Assembly (NCBI GenBank): GCA_947455215.1
Contig: CANGNA010000013.1
Span: forward strand, 1-64,000
DNA length: 64,000 nt
From: Chitinophagaceae bacterium
GTDB taxonomy: Bacteria; Bacteroidota; Bacteroidia; Chitinophagales; Chitinophagaceae
Reading direction: 5' to 3'
Shown here: in pieces, positions 46,126 to 55,962 of the stretch
Position numbering within the stretch: position 1 is the stretch's first letter
Layout: every line of letters begins with the position of its first letter
Made by a program: the position numbers and the translations under genes
The notes under the pieces: generated by a model
The model's input: only the letters and a program-made list of their open reading frames with translations
Told to the model about the DNA's origin: nothing
Database searches by the model: none

Positions 46126-46425
46126 ATGGCCAGGACAATGATGGACATCGCTCTTGAGGACGATGAAGATGTAAGCATTAATAATGGTGACTTTCCTATT
46201 GTTGAAAGCACACTACAGCACCAGCGGCAATTGATACTGAATAACAAAGGTGACTTTAAACAGAACCCGACCATATGTGTAGGTGCCTTCACCTACTTTG
46301 ATGATGAGCATATGCAAAACCTGGTGCGCGCGGTGAGCGTAGAGTTTGCGCGAGATGGCATGGATGTGCAGGAAGTAAAGATAGATGCCGACGGCACTCT
46401 GAAAAGCGAAGCCTTATACCTATAA
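46126..46425 (+). CDS. Baseplate wedge protein (gp25/gpW-like)
   Basis: A 99-residue protein with the gp25-like pattern: DIALEDDEDVSINNGDFPIVESTLQHQRQLILNNKGDF, followed by a C-terminal strand-rich part. gp25-like proteins link sheath and baseplate wedge. Confidence 0.7.
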   Translation: MARTMMDIALEDDEDVSINNGDFPIVESTLQHQRQLILNNKGDFKQNPTICVGAFTYFDDEHMQNLVRAVSVEFARDGMDVQEVKIDADGTLKSEALYL

Positions 46426-46435
46426 CAACAAGCAT

Positions 46436-46660
46436 ATGAACACCATAAAACCCCAACCCAACCAAAGCAGCCTTGATGTAGTGCTGACCGCATGTGGCAC
46501 TATGGAAGGTACCATGCAACTGATGTTTGCCAATGGTTGCTCCGTTACAGCGGCCGTTAGCGAGGAGTATGCTATTCCGGACACGATAGCTACCGATGCA
46601 GCCACTATGACTTATATGCGGAGCAACAATATACTGCCCGGCACTAAGGGCAGCGAGTAA
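46436..46660 (+). CDS. Small phage tail protein
   Basis: A 74-residue protein. N-terminal strands (SSLDVVLTACGTMEGTMQLM) and a C-terminal YAIPDTIATDA segment are followed by a short tail ending PGTKGSE. Similar short ORFs accompany the gp25-like gene in Bacteroidota phages and may be LysM-like hub adaptors. The function cannot be read from sequence. Confidence 0.45.
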   Translation: MNTIKPQPNQSSLDVVLTACGTMEGTMQLMFANGCSVTAAVSEEYAIPDTIATDAATMTYMRSNNILPGTKGSE

Positions 46661-46692
46661 CATTTTTCTTTCCTTTTATAAAACTCCTAACC

Positions 46693-47520
46693 ATGGCAAG
46701 AACGATAGCCGAGATACAGCAATCGATAATAACGGCCAAGCAGACCGACCCTGTATTGAGCGGGCTTACGAGTACCAGCAATGTATCTGTATGGCTGCTG
46801 TGGACCTATATTGTAGCCGTGTGCCAGTGGGTCCTTGAAACATACTTCGATGACCACAAGGCAGAGATGGACAGCATCATAGCCACACAGCGGCCACATA
46901 CGCTACAATGGTATGTTACCAGGGCCAAACAATTTCAGTATGGCGTGGCGCTGCCTTTTGAAAGCGACACTTATACTACGGTATCTGATGACCCTGCGGT
47001 AAGCATCATTACGTATGCTGCTGCAGTAGAGCTACCCAGTCTTATCCGCATAAAGGTGGCCACGCTAAGCGGCAGTTCGTTGGCACCATTAACGACTGTA
47101 CAGCTTACGGCATTCACAGCCTATATACAGCAGATAAAAGATGCGGGCGTGCGTATGCAGATAACCAGCGGCAACCCAGATATGCTGCGACTACAACTAA
47201 AGATCTATTATGATCCACTAGTACTGAATGCCACTGGTAGCCGCATAGATGGTACTGCTACACAGCCGGTGCTGGATGCCGTGAAGAACTTTCTAAAGGC
47301 CCTGCCGTTCAATGGCTTGTTTGTACTGAACAATCTGATCGCTGCATTGCAAGCGGTTGACGGTGTTGTTATCGGCGTAATAGAATCTGCGGCGGCAACG
47401 TATGCTGCGCTGCCCTATACACCTGTGACCGTAGAGTACGCGCCAGACGCGGGTTATATGGCTGCCGATGAAGCTTACCTGCTGGCCAATATCACCTACA
47501 TTTCTCACAGCCCTATTTGA
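46693..47520 (+). CDS. Baseplate J-like protein
   Basis: A 275-residue protein with the gpJ/Mu gp47 layout. The helical N-terminus is RTIAEIQQSIITAKQTDP, the next part VWLLWTYIVAVCQWVLETYFDDHKAEMDSI, and the C-terminus has strand repeats (GTATQPVLDAVKNFLKALPFNGLFV). It builds the baseplate wedge with the next gene. Confidence 0.75.
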   Translation: MARTIAEIQQSIITAKQTDPVLSGLTSTSNVSVWLLWTYIVAVCQWVLETYFDDHKAEMDSIIATQRPHTLQWYVTRAKQFQYGVALPFESDTYTTVSDDPAVSIITYAAAVELPSLIRIKVATLSGSSLAPLTTVQLTAFTAYIQQIKDAGVRMQITSGNPDMLRLQLKIYYDPLVLNATGSRIDGTATQPVLDAVKNFLKALPFNGLFVLNNLIAALQAVDGVVIGVIESAAATYAALPYTPVTVEYAPDAGYMAADEAYLLANITYISHSPI

Positions 47521-47539
47521 TGATCTACAACCAACCGCT

Positions 47540-48043
47540 ATGTCTTACTACGATATTGACTTTCCCGCACTGATAAAAATGCTGCTGCCCGTACGGCTAC
47601 GTAAGCCGGTAATGCAGCATTGGTTGCAGGCGCTTACAAAACCGGTAAGGGAACTGTATGCTCAATTCTACCAGAACAGGGCCAGTGACATTTATACCTT
47701 ATCGCATAACAGCCAGGTGGTATACCTGCAAGCAGTGCTGAATGACGTGTTTGATAGCACAGGGCGCGGCATATACATCACCGATGACTTTGCTGCCGAC
47801 CCGCTTTACGTGTACCTGCCTGCGGAAGCACATCCGTTGTGGCTTGGGTTAGATGGTGAACCATCTTCTGTAGCTTACCAGGTGCCGGCATGGCTATATA
47901 CCCGCACAGAAACAGCTTATGTCAGTTATCACTTCATTATACATGTACCAACTGCGGTAACCATAGATATGGTGCGGTTGAATGCGCTGGTAGATAAATA
48001 CAGGCTACCATCGCGCAATATGTACACAGTGGTGTATTACTAA
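47540..48043 (+). CDS. Baseplate/tail protein (gpI-like position)
   Basis: Start at 47540 (MSYYDIDFPALIKML); the frame opens at 47468 inside the J gene but without family support. 167 residues. The helical start and the place after gpJ fit the gpI/Mu gp48 class. The C-terminal part has strands (YVYLPAEAHPLWLGLDGEP). Confidence 0.55.
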   Translation: MSYYDIDFPALIKMLLPVRLRKPVMQHWLQALTKPVRELYAQFYQNRASDIYTLSHNSQVVYLQAVLNDVFDSTGRGIYITDDFAADPLYVYLPAEAHPLWLGLDGEPSSVAYQVPAWLYTRTETAYVSYHFIIHVPTAVTIDMVRLNALVDKYRLPSRNMYTVVYY

Positions 48044-48063
48044 TCAACTAAAAACAAGCATAC

Positions 48064-48891
48064 ATGAGATCGATAGATTTTACCCACGCGGGCGGTTTCC
48101 CGCTGACACAAAACGAACTGGACCACCTGCAGCAGGCTTATACGGAGTGCATCAATGCACTGGCATCGCTGGGCGGCAACCCTACTGTGCCTGCCATCAT
48201 CAGCGGCATGGTAAAAACAACAGCAGGCAGTGCCGTGACCATCAGCGACGGCTGGTTTTATTATAACGGAGCAATGGTCAGGTTTACGGGTGGCACCGTT
48301 ACCCCTACCGGTACAGATGTGCCGTTGATAGTGATCGCTAACAATACTACCGCGCTCACCTACAATGATGGCAGTATATACCCTGCACTCAGCAATGTAG
48401 CTGCCACGCTAAGCGCCGGGCCTGCCGCTACTACAGCCGATCATTTCCCCTATAGCATTATGCAGCCCTACCAATATTTCTTTGGGCTGGGTGGCCGGGA
48501 GGCTACATGGAACAGCATGAGTGTGTATACAACAGCGGCCACAGGTGGCGTAGCGGGCACCATATACTACAAGAAAAACTGGCTGACCAATACGCTTACT
48601 TTACAAGGCACGCTGACCGCCAACAATGCACAGAACTTTGCTGCATCTCCCGGGGCTATGTTTTATACTATGGGCACATTACCTGCGGGCTATATCCCAG
48701 CTACTAACGCATATTTCATAACTCACTTCTATGCATCTTCTATGTTTAAGGATGACTTAGGTGTTTCGTGGATTAAACATTTAAGTAGTGGGGTAAACAC
48801 CGGAGGACAGGTTTACATCAATTTTATTCGACCGGACAGCGTTGTTTCTGCTTATTCTGTAGTGTTGAATGCCATAATCCCGCTTGATTAA
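48064..48891 (+). CDS. Probable tail fibre protein
   Basis: A 275-residue protein that ends the plus operon. An N-terminal helix (TQNELDHLQQAYTECINAL) is followed by a strand-rich, Thr/Gly-rich shaft and head (GWFYYNGAMVRFTGGTVTP, GTIYYKKNWLTNTLTLQGTL). No recognisable fibre-assembly chaperone or variable repeat follows. Its stop codon overlaps the stop of mreD by 3 bases on the other strand, so no attachment site lies at this border. Confidence 0.6.
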   Translation: MRSIDFTHAGGFPLTQNELDHLQQAYTECINALASLGGNPTVPAIISGMVKTTAGSAVTISDGWFYYNGAMVRFTGGTVTPTGTDVPLIVIANNTTALTYNDGSIYPALSNVAATLSAGPAATTADHFPYSIMQPYQYFFGLGGREATWNSMSVYTTAATGGVAGTIYYKKNWLTNTLTLQGTLTANNAQNFAASPGAMFYTMGTLPAGYIPATNAYFITHFYASSMFKDDLGVSWIKHLSSGVNTGGQVYINFIRPDSVVSAYSVVLNAIIPLD

Positions 48892-49430
48892 GCGCGGGCT
48901 ACATTCTGGCGGGTAAAGAGGAGAATATACACCAGTATGAAGGCCATTGATGTAACAAAGGATGCAGCTATCTTCAGCAGTAAGGAGCCGATACTGGCGG
49001 CAGACCATGATTCTACTGAGAAGAAGACAAGGTGATGTATCAGTAGCAGGAAGCCGCTGTATACCAGGAAGGGCATCCATCCCATTGTTTTAATAGAAGG
49101 CTGCTGGTTGATATATTCAGACAGGTTGCGCGGCATCAGTGCGTTCAGCACATTGGTGCGCAGGTAGGCCATAAATATTGTAGCACAGGCATGCATACCG
49201 GCTGTTGTCATGAACGAATCGATCGTTACGCCCAGTGTGAAGCCCGATAACAGCAGCACCCACACCGGTGTTTCGAAGGGCAACAGTAATATGAACAACG
49301 GATAGATAGCAGGAATGAACAACGCTCCCGCAGGCTCGGGAAACCAGTGTAGTGTTATCCTGTTCAGTATCAATACCTGCAGGAAAACGATAACTACAAA
49401 GCGTAAAATATTTTTTGCGTAAACGTTCAT
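48888..49430 (-). CDS. mreD: Rod shape-determining protein MreD
   Basis: A 180-residue membrane protein with five or six segments and the MreD pattern (LQVLILNRITLHWFPEP, FILLLPFETPVWVLLLSGF). It belongs to the elongation complex with MreB and MreC. It lies 38 bases after mreC. In many Bacteroidota mrdA (PBP2) and rodA follow mreD; here the phage fibre gene abuts it instead. Confidence 0.85.
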   Translation of the reverse strand: MNVYAKNILRFVVIVFLQVLILNRITLHWFPEPAGALFIPAIYPLFILLLPFETPVWVLLLSGFTLGVTIDSFMTTAGMHACATIFMAYLRTNVLNALMPRNLSEYINQQPSIKTMGWMPFLVYSGFLLLIHHLVFFSVESWSAASIGSLLLKIAASFVTSMAFILVYILLFTRQNVARA

Positions 49431-49468
49431 CTTAAATTCCTATTTGTCCCTCCTGATGTTGTAGCAGG

Positions 49469-50332
49469 CTATTTCTTTATCGCTTGTTCTTCCAGCTGTT
49501 GTCTTTCGGGGCCCAGTGTATTTTCCAGTACGTAAACATACTGCAGGCTCCTGAAGTTGGTTGCCGGTTTCAGGTATAATTGCTTTTTGCCGTTCTTTTT
49601 ATTGATCTCAACAGATGTTACGGTGCCTATCAGCACATCGGCCGGGAATGTATTACCGAAGGAGGTGGTGAAAACCGAGTCGCCCTTCTTTACATTGGTC
49701 TCCTGCGGCATATCCTTCATCAGGAATACATCAGGGTGCTCATAATCCCATGTGGTCGATTTGAACGTGCCGTCTTTAAGGCGGGCGCTAACCTGCTGCT
49801 TGTTACTAAGAATGGACAGAATGCTGGCAAAATGGGCCGATACATATTCTACCCTGCCTACAAGGCCAGTGCCAGAGATAACACTCATGCCTTTTGTTAT
49901 TCCTTCATTGCTGCCTCTATTAATAGTAATGTAGTTGTTAACCCCGTCTACAGAGTTGTTGATGACCCTTGCTGTGCGGTATATATAGTCGGCATACTTT
50001 ACAATATGGTGGGTAGTATCGCCGGTGGTGCTGGCCAGTTCGCGGCGCACCTTCATGTCTTGCAGTGTATCTGTGGTCTTATACTTATCCACCGTTTTAC
50101 GCAGGCGCATATTCTCGTTCAGCAGGCTGTCGTTCATCTTGCCCAGGCTGATGTAATACATCAGGTCGCTTTGCTTTTTGTAAATGATGCCTACAGCGGT
50201 GTTGGCCGAACTTACCAGGTCGTCGCCTTGCAGGCTGTGAGACCGGGAGATAAGCACCATACACACTATCTCCAGCCCCACAAATAAAATGAGGTTAAAG
50301 AAACGACGTATGATGAGAATGAAATTGCGCAA
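49469..50332 (-). CDS. mreC: Rod shape-determining protein MreC
   Basis: A 287-residue protein with one N-terminal membrane helix (about 10-28), a coiled coil (NDSLLNENMRLRKTVDKY) and the double beta-barrel periplasmic domain (NNYITINRGSNEGITKGMSVISGTGLVGRV). It links MreB to the wall-synthesis enzymes. Between it and mreB is a hairpin terminator. Confidence 0.93.
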   Translation of the reverse strand: MRNFILIIRRFFNLILFVGLEIVCMVLISRSHSLQGDDLVSSANTAVGIIYKKQSDLMYYISLGKMNDSLLNENMRLRKTVDKYKTTDTLQDMKVRRELASTTGDTTHHIVKYADYIYRTARVINNSVDGVNNYITINRGSNEGITKGMSVISGTGLVGRVEYVSAHFASILSILSNKQQVSARLKDGTFKSTTWDYEHPDVFLMKDMPQETNVKKGDSVFTTSFGNTFPADVLIGTVTSVEINKKNGKKQLYLKPATNFRSLQYVYVLENTLGPERQQLEEQAIKK

Positions 50333-50417
50333 TTAAGGCAAAAGTTAAAAGTTAAAACCTAAAGTATGGTCGTTGCTGCGATCTACGCCCGGCATAAGTG
50401 CAGCATGTATTATTTAA

Positions 50418-50440
50418 AACAGCTCCCGTAAGGAGCTGTT
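50418..50440 (-). terminator. Hairpin between mreB and mreC
   Basis: AACAGCTCC/GGAGCTGTT with a 5-base loop, 7 bases after the mreB stop, followed on the minus strand by TTTAAATAAT. Partial termination here would make mreB more abundant than mreCD. Confidence 0.8.
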
Positions 50441-50446
50441 CTTTTA

Positions 50447-51478
50447 TTATTTCATCAGGAAAGGCATCCTGGCAATATTCTTCAGTGCCATACCCGTTCC
50501 CCTTACCACTGCGCGTAGCGGATCTTCGGCCACGTGCACCGGCAGTTTTATCTTATGAGAGATACGCTTATCAAGGCCGCGCAGCAATGCACCGCCACCT
50601 GTAAGGTACAAGCCACGGCGATAGATATCTGCGGCCAGTTCCGGCGGCGTGCTTTCCAGTGCTTTCAGGATGGCCTCTTCTACCTTGAAGATCGATTTGT
50701 CGAGCGCTTCTGCTACTTCCTGGTAAGATACCATGATCTGCTTAGGGATGCCCGTTACCAGGTCGCGCCCGTTAACAGCGATCTCATCAGGAGGGTTGTC
50801 CAGATCTTTCAGCGCAGAGCCTACGTGTATCTTTATCTGTTCAGCAGTACGTTCACCTATCATCAGACTATGATAGCGGCGCATAGCCTCCATAATATCA
50901 CCTGTAAACTCATCGCCTGCAATACGTATAGACTGATCGCAAACGATACCCGCCAGCGCTATTACGGATATACCCGTAGTACCACCGCCTATGTCTATGA
51001 TCATGTTACCGGTAGGCTCTTCTACATCAATACCAATACCCAGGGCCGCGGCCATAGGCTCGTGTATCATGTATACTTCCTTGGCGCCTGCCTGTTCGGC
51101 AGAGTCGCGCACGGCGCGCTTTTCCACCTCAGTGATGCTGGACGGTATGCATATTACCATTCTCCAGCTGGGCGGGAACATTGGCTTCTTAGGGTATACC
51201 AGTTTTATCATCTCGCGTAGCATGCCTTCGGCAGCATTAAAGTCTGCGATCACACCGTCTTTAAGGGGGCGGATGGTCTTCAGATTTTCGTGCGTCTTTT
51301 CATGCATCATCATCGCCTTCTTACCTACTGCTACAATTTTATTTGTGGTCCGGTCTATGGCTACTATCGATGGTTCATCTACAACTACCTGGTCATTATG
51401 TATTATCAGCGTATTGGCAGTGCCAAGATCTATCGCTATTTCCTGAGTTAAAAATTTAAAGAAGCCTAAAAAGCTCAT
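50447..51478 (-). CDS. mreB: Rod shape-determining protein MreB
   Basis: A 343-residue actin homologue with standard length. Motifs seen: phosphate 1 IDLGTANTLI, connect 1/phosphate 2 GNMIIDIGGGTTGISVIAL, and adenosine motif LYLTGGGALLRGLDKR. It forms membrane-bound filaments that guide wall elongation. First gene of mreBCD. Confidence 0.97.
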   Translation of the reverse strand: MSFLGFFKFLTQEIAIDLGTANTLIIHNDQVVVDEPSIVAIDRTTNKIVAVGKKAMMMHEKTHENLKTIRPLKDGVIADFNAAEGMLREMIKLVYPKKPMFPPSWRMVICIPSSITEVEKRAVRDSAEQAGAKEVYMIHEPMAAALGIGIDVEEPTGNMIIDIGGGTTGISVIALAGIVCDQSIRIAGDEFTGDIMEAMRRYHSLMIGERTAEQIKIHVGSALKDLDNPPDEIAVNGRDLVTGIPKQIMVSYQEVAEALDKSIFKVEEAILKALESTPPELAADIYRRGLYLTGGGALLRGLDKRISHKIKLPVHVAEDPLRAVVRGTGMALKNIARMPFLMK

Positions 51479-51964
51479 TATGTGTTTTTTTATAATAATC
51501 GCAAAATGCGAAAAAGTATGTCTGTGAAGCGGTAAAAAATACCGTATTGCTGCAAAATTATGTAAATAATGACAGCATTACCGGAAAATTACAAGATGTT
51601 TGGAAAAAATGGCACTTTATTTTCCGCAGGACACAAATAAATATAATCTATTTAAAACCATAAACATATGTTGGCGGGTATTCCGGGACTAAGCAGCGCA
51701 AAACAAGGCGGTAGATAAAGGTTAGCGTTAAAGCAGCCAAGTGGACTTTAGTGCCCGGCGGGCATGTGAATTTTAGCAAATTTCGATTACTTTTGCCGCC
51801 GGGCGCAAGCCCTGTTTTTATATGTACTCCAGCACAACGGTCAAATTTCAGCATTCGCTACGCTTCAACCTTAGTTGAGGTGCGGCAGAATTTTGGATAT
51901 TTTGATGCCGGGGCCATTAAAAGACAGTTTCCAAAATTTCGCCATTTAAATTTGATATTGTTAT
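51479..51964. other. 486-bp region between divergent mreB and carB
   Basis: Contains the promoters of both genes, a GC-rich stretch with GCCCGGCGGGC (about 51756-51766) and GCCGCCGGGCGC (about 51797-51808), and AT-rich DNA. A TAAATTTG box at 51947-51954 lies too close to the carB ATG (10 bases) for a normal leader. No ORF with coding character was seen. Confidence 0.5.
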
Positions 51965-54808
51965 ATGCCTCTCGACACCTCCATTAAAAGTGTATTGATC
52001 ATTGGTTCCGGACCTATAGTTATTGGCCAGGCGTGCGAATTCGATTATTCGGGTTCACAGGCAGCCAGGAGCTTAAGGGAAGAAGGAATAAAGGTCATCC
52101 TTATTAACTCTAATCCGGCAACCATAATGACCGACCCCATTATGGCAGACAGGGTGTACCTGTTGCCGCTTACTGTAGAGAGCCTGGAGCAAATACTGGA
52201 AGAGAACCAGATAGACGCGGTATTGCCTACCATGGGCGGACAAACTGCGCTGAACCTTGCCAAAGAGGGAGAAGAAATAGGCTTGTGGGAGCGCTACAAC
52301 GTGCGCCTGATAGGCGTGGACATCAAGGCTATAGATAAGGCAGAAGACCGCGAGCAGTTCCGCAGGTGGATGATAGATATAGACGTGCCTGTGGCAGAAG
52401 CGAAGACCGCCAACTCGCTGCTGGAAGGCAAAGAGTTTGCACAGCATATAGGCCTGCCAATAGTTATCCGTCCGTCATTCACGCTGGGTGGCTCCGGCGG
52501 TAGTATCGTATATCGCAAAGAAGACCTGGATGGCGCGCTTGACCGCGGCCTCACCGCCTCGCCTATACACGAGGTGCTGGTAGAACGTGCCGTGATGGGC
52601 TGGAAAGAGTTTGAGCTGGAACTGCTGCGTGATAAAGAAGACAATGTGGTGATCATATGCACGGTAGAGAACTTTGACCCGATGGGTATACATACCGGTG
52701 ACAGTATAACAGTGGCCCCTGCCATGACGCTGAGCGATACTGCCTTCCAGCTGATGCGCAACACTGCAATAAAGATGATGCGCGACCTGGGCAACTTTGC
52801 CGGCGGCTGTAACGTGCAGTTTGCACTGAACCCTGAGACAGAAGAAATAATAGCGATAGAGATCAACCCGCGCGTTAGCCGTTCATCGGCACTGGCCTCG
52901 AAGGCCACAGGCTACCCTATTGCCAAGATAGCCTCTAAGCTGGCCATAGGTTATACACTTGACGAACTGAAGAACCAGATCACGCAAACCACATCGGCCT
53001 ACTTTGAGCCTGCGCTTGATTATGTTATCGTAAAGATGCCACGCTGGAACTTTGATAAATTTAAAGGTGCAGATGATACACTCGGCTTCCAGATGAAGTC
53101 TGTAGGTGAAGTAATGGCCATAGGCCGCACCTTCCCAGAGGCACTACAGAAGGCCTGCCAAAGCCTGGAGAACAATGCAACAGGGCTCTCCTACATCAGC
53201 CAGCAAAGGCTGAGGCCGGAAGAGCTGATAGATACGCTTAAGCGCCCTACATGGGACCGTATCTTCCGTATAAAGGAAGCTATGGCTGCAGGTGTATCGA
53301 TAAAGACGATACGGGAGCTTACACAGATAGACCGCTGGTTCCTGTACCAGATACAGGATATTATAAAGCTGGAGAATGATCTTAAAGCTGCCAAGCACAT
53401 TGAAAAGCTGACGTATGACCAGATGTTCGAGGCCAAGAAAATGGGCTTCAGCGATGAGCAGATAGCAGAGCAACTGAAAGACTGCACAGCAGAAGAAGTG
53501 TATGAGCACAGGAAGGCGCTGGGCATTACCAGGGTATACAAAATGGTGGATACGTGCAGTGCTGAATTTGAGGCCAAGACCCCTTACTTCTATAGCACAT
53601 TTGAGCACCAACCTACAAATGGTACTGTAAGCAACAATGAGAGCATCCGCTCTGATAAGAAGAAGATAATAGTGCTGGGATCGGGGCCGAACAGGATAGG
53701 GCAGGGTATAGAGTTTGACTACTGTTGCACGCATGGCTTGCTGGCTATTAAAGACTGTGGTTACGAAGCTATAATGGTGAACTGCAACCCCGAAACCGTG
53801 TCTACAGACTTTGACATTGCCGACAAGCTGTACTTTGAGCCAGTGTACTGGGAGCACCTGTGGGAGATAATAGAACACGAGCAACCCGATGGCGTGATCG
53901 TTCAGCTGGGTGGCCAGACCGCATTGAAGCTGGCGCGCAGGCTGCATGAAAAGGGCATCAAGATAATAGGCACATCGTTCGATGATATGGACATTGCCGA
54001 AGACCGCGGCCGCTTCAGCGATCTGCTGAAAGAGCTGAATATCCCGTACCCTAATTACGGTACCGCCTACACTACCGACGAAGCCATAGAAGTAGCTGCC
54101 CAGGTAGGCTACCCTGTGCTTGTTCGACCATCGTATGTATTGGGCGGACAAAGGATGCGCATTGTTATTAACGATGAAGAACTGGAACGTGGTGTGGTAA
54201 GCCTGCTGAAGCACCTGCCAGGTAATAAGATATTGATAGACCACTTCCTGGACAGATGCCAGGAGGCTGAAGTAGATGCCATATGCGACGGTGAGGAAGT
54301 GCATATAATGGGGATGATGGAACATATAGAGCCGGCGGGCATACACAGCGGCGACAGCCATGCTTTGCTGCCGGTGTTCAACCTGGGTCCGCTGGTAGTA
54401 GAGGAGATGGCAGATATAGCGAAGAAGATAGCCCTGAAGCTGAACATAAAGGGCCTGATCAACATACAATACGCTATTAAAGATGGTAAGGTGTTTGTGA
54501 TAGAAGCCAACCCGCGTGCCAGTCGCACCACACCATTTATAGCCAAGGCATATGGTATCCCTTACCTGAACATAGCCACCAAAGTAATGATGGGTGAGGC
54601 TAAGCTGAAAGACTTTACCTTTAACAAGCAGCTGGAAGGCTTTGCAGTAAAAGAACCGATATTCAGTTTCAACAAATTCCCGAATGTAAATAAGGAGCTT
54701 GGCCCGGAGATGAAGAGTACCGGCGAGGCCATCCGCTTTATTAAAAACCTTAGGGACCCCTGGTTCAGGCAGCTGTATAAAGAACGCAGCATGCACCTGA
54801 GCAAGTAA
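51965..54808 (+). CDS. carB: Carbamoyl-phosphate synthase large subunit, lacking the C-terminal regulatory domain
   Basis: A 947-residue protein that makes carbamoyl phosphate for pyrimidine and arginine synthesis. Two ATP-grasp halves are present: [17 protein letters not shown] in the first and [16 protein letters not shown] near residue 575 in the second, with [19 protein letters not shown] and [12 protein letters not shown]. It stops soon after the second half's [11 protein letters not shown] motif, so the C-terminal MGS-like allosteric domain of about 125 residues found in E. coli CarB is absent. Shorter forms are known in some Bacteroidota. First gene of a tightly packed run. Confidence 0.96.
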   Translation: MPLDTSIKSVLIIGSGPIVIGQACEFDYSGSQAARSLREEGIKVILINSNPATIMTDPIMADRVYLLPLTVESLEQILEENQIDAVLPTMGGQTALNLAKEGEEIGLWERYNVRLIGVDIKAIDKAEDREQFRRWMIDIDVPVAEAKTANSLLEGKEFAQHIGLPIVIRPSFTLGGSGGSIVYRKEDLDGALDRGLTASPIHEVLVERAVMGWKEFELELLRDKEDNVVIICTVENFDPMGIHTGDSITVAPAMTLSDTAFQLMRNTAIKMMRDLGNFAGGCNVQFALNPETEEIIAIEINPRVSRSSALASKATGYPIAKIASKLAIGYTLDELKNQITQTTSAYFEPALDYVIVKMPRWNFDKFKGADDTLGFQMKSVGEVMAIGRTFPEALQKACQSLENNATGLSYISQQRLRPEELIDTLKRPTWDRIFRIKEAMAAGVSIKTIRELTQIDRWFLYQIQDIIKLENDLKAAKHIEKLTYDQMFEAKKMGFSDEQIAEQLKDCTAEEVYEHRKALGITRVYKMVDTCSAEFEAKTPYFYSTFEHQPTNGTVSNNESIRSDKKKIIVLGSGPNRIGQGIEFDYCCTHGLLAIKDCGYEAIMVNCNPETVSTDFDIADKLYFEPVYWEHLWEIIEHEQPDGVIVQLGGQTALKLARRLHEKGIKIIGTSFDDMDIAEDRGRFSDLLKELNIPYPNYGTAYTTDEAIEVAAQVGYPVLVRPSYVLGGQRMRIVINDEELERGVVSLLKHLPGNKILIDHFLDRCQEAEVDAICDGEEVHIMGMMEHIEPAGIHSGDSHALLPVFNLGPLVVEEMADIAKKIALKLNIKGLINIQYAIKDGKVFVIEANPRASRTTPFIAKAYGIPYLNIATKVMMGEAKLKDFTFNKQLEGFAVKEPIFSFNKFPNVNKELGPEMKSTGEAIRFIKNLRDPWFRQLYKERSMHLSK

Positions 54809-54813
54809 CATAC

Positions 54814-55950
54814 ATGAGACAGTTATTTTTGTGCCTCACCCTTTTCCTGACCATGCCTGCTGCCGCGCAGATAACCCTGACTGCGGCAGACTACCCTGCT
54901 GTGCTTACAGGAACCGATAGCATAAAAGTAACTGTCTCTGCATCACCTTTCCCGGCACTGATTACCGGTGGCGGCAATATGTGGGATATGACCATTAACA
55001 CAGACAGTTTGCCTGTGTTGCATAACTACCGCGTTCCTGCTGCGGGCTTCCAGTATGCTGATAGTGCTGCATGTACTTTGTTTCGTTTTACTTTCCCCGG
55101 AAAAGCCATACGCACGCAGCTGATGTCGGGACATGCAGAGGAAGGTTGGATAATTGGTGATACCAGTTATAACATTGGTTTTATCACCACAAGCGCATAC
55201 GACAGTCTCTTCATCCCTGCGCAAACAGATTTTTATAGCGTGCAGCGGAACATACTTATCTACCCGGCTACAGATGCCTCATCGTGGTCGTCTTCTTTTT
55301 TTGTTGATCTACAGTTTCAACTTTCGATGGCGTTTCCGGCATATAACCATGCACCGGGGTACAGGCGATCGTACGTGCAGGAAAACTGTTTTGTGACCGG
55401 ATGGGGGCAGATGCGTATTAATGATGCGAACGGTAACCCCGGCGAATACCTGGATGTGCTGCAGGTGCAGATAAGGCGCATAACTACAGATAGCTTTTTT
55501 CTGAATGGTGTGCCTATGGCGCCGAGCGTGCTGCCCGTGTTTAATGTGTACCAGGGCATGGCAGATACTGTTTATGAACATAACTACTACCGCAAGGGCG
55601 AGATAACGCCGCTGGCCAATGTGCGGTTCAAAGATGCGATATATACACAGCCGGTAATGGCGCGCAAGCACGTGCAGCGCCTGATGCGTGTTGGGGTAGC
55701 GGATGTACCAACTACCAAGGAGGTGAAAGTGTATCCGCAGCCGCTGACAGGTGAGGAGCTGATGATATCTATACCGCCGGGGAGATATGCATATACGCTG
55801 TACGACATGAAAGGGATAAATGTGGCATCGGGTGTTGTATCTGCCACTAACAATACATGTAAGCTTGCATTGCCTGAAAGCATAGCAGCAGGACAATACT
55901 TGTTGTGCATAGCAGGTATGCGATCTGTACCGGTAAATATTCAACGATAA
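54814..55950 (+). CDS. T9SS-sorted secreted protein, unknown
   Basis: A 378-residue protein with a signal peptide (cleaved near AAAQ), a beta-rich body of about 270 residues and a C-terminal type A sorting domain from about residue 298 (VKVYPQPLTGEELMISIP, YDMKGINVASG, LPESIAAGQYLLCI). It begins 5 bases after carB. Function unknown. Confidence 0.75.
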   Translation: MRQLFLCLTLFLTMPAAAQITLTAADYPAVLTGTDSIKVTVSASPFPALITGGGNMWDMTINTDSLPVLHNYRVPAAGFQYADSAACTLFRFTFPGKAIRTQLMSGHAEEGWIIGDTSYNIGFITTSAYDSLFIPAQTDFYSVQRNILIYPATDASSWSSSFFVDLQFQLSMAFPAYNHAPGYRRSYVQENCFVTGWGQMRINDANGNPGEYLDVLQVQIRRITTDSFFLNGVPMAPSVLPVFNVYQGMADTVYEHNYYRKGEITPLANVRFKDAIYTQPVMARKHVQRLMRVGVADVPTTKEVKVYPQPLTGEELMISIPPGRYAYTLYDMKGINVASGVVSATNNTCKLALPESIAAGQYLLCIAGMRSVPVNIQR

Positions 55951-55962
55951 TAACGAGTCTTG

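Larger units (their letters stand above)
26782..48891. mobile_element. Mu-like phage structural cluster in two divergent operons; candidate domesticated particle
   Basis: Holds terminase, portal, protease/scaffold, capsid, connector, sheath, tube, tail chaperone, tape measure, baseplate, fibre and endolysin genes of a contractile-tailed phage. The minus operon covers 32199-26782 and the plus operon 36926-48891. No integrase, transposase, repressor, replication gene or host-type attachment repeat was found. A Mu gp30-like minor head protein was not recognised. Both outer ends overlap convergent neighbouring genes. The two operons share one control element. Whether it makes DNA-filled particles cannot be read from sequence. 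Confidence 0.75.

Noticed and set aside
26782..48891. Type VI secretion, tailocin or extracellular contractile injection system
   Set aside because: Terminase, portal, prohead protease and capsid genes are present, which headless devices lack, and no AAA ATPase of the ClpV or injection-system type is seen.
53144..54811. 555-residue open frame opposite carB
   Set aside because: It is a shadow of the strongly conserved carB frame; the composition is rich in His, Cys and Tyr and matches no family.
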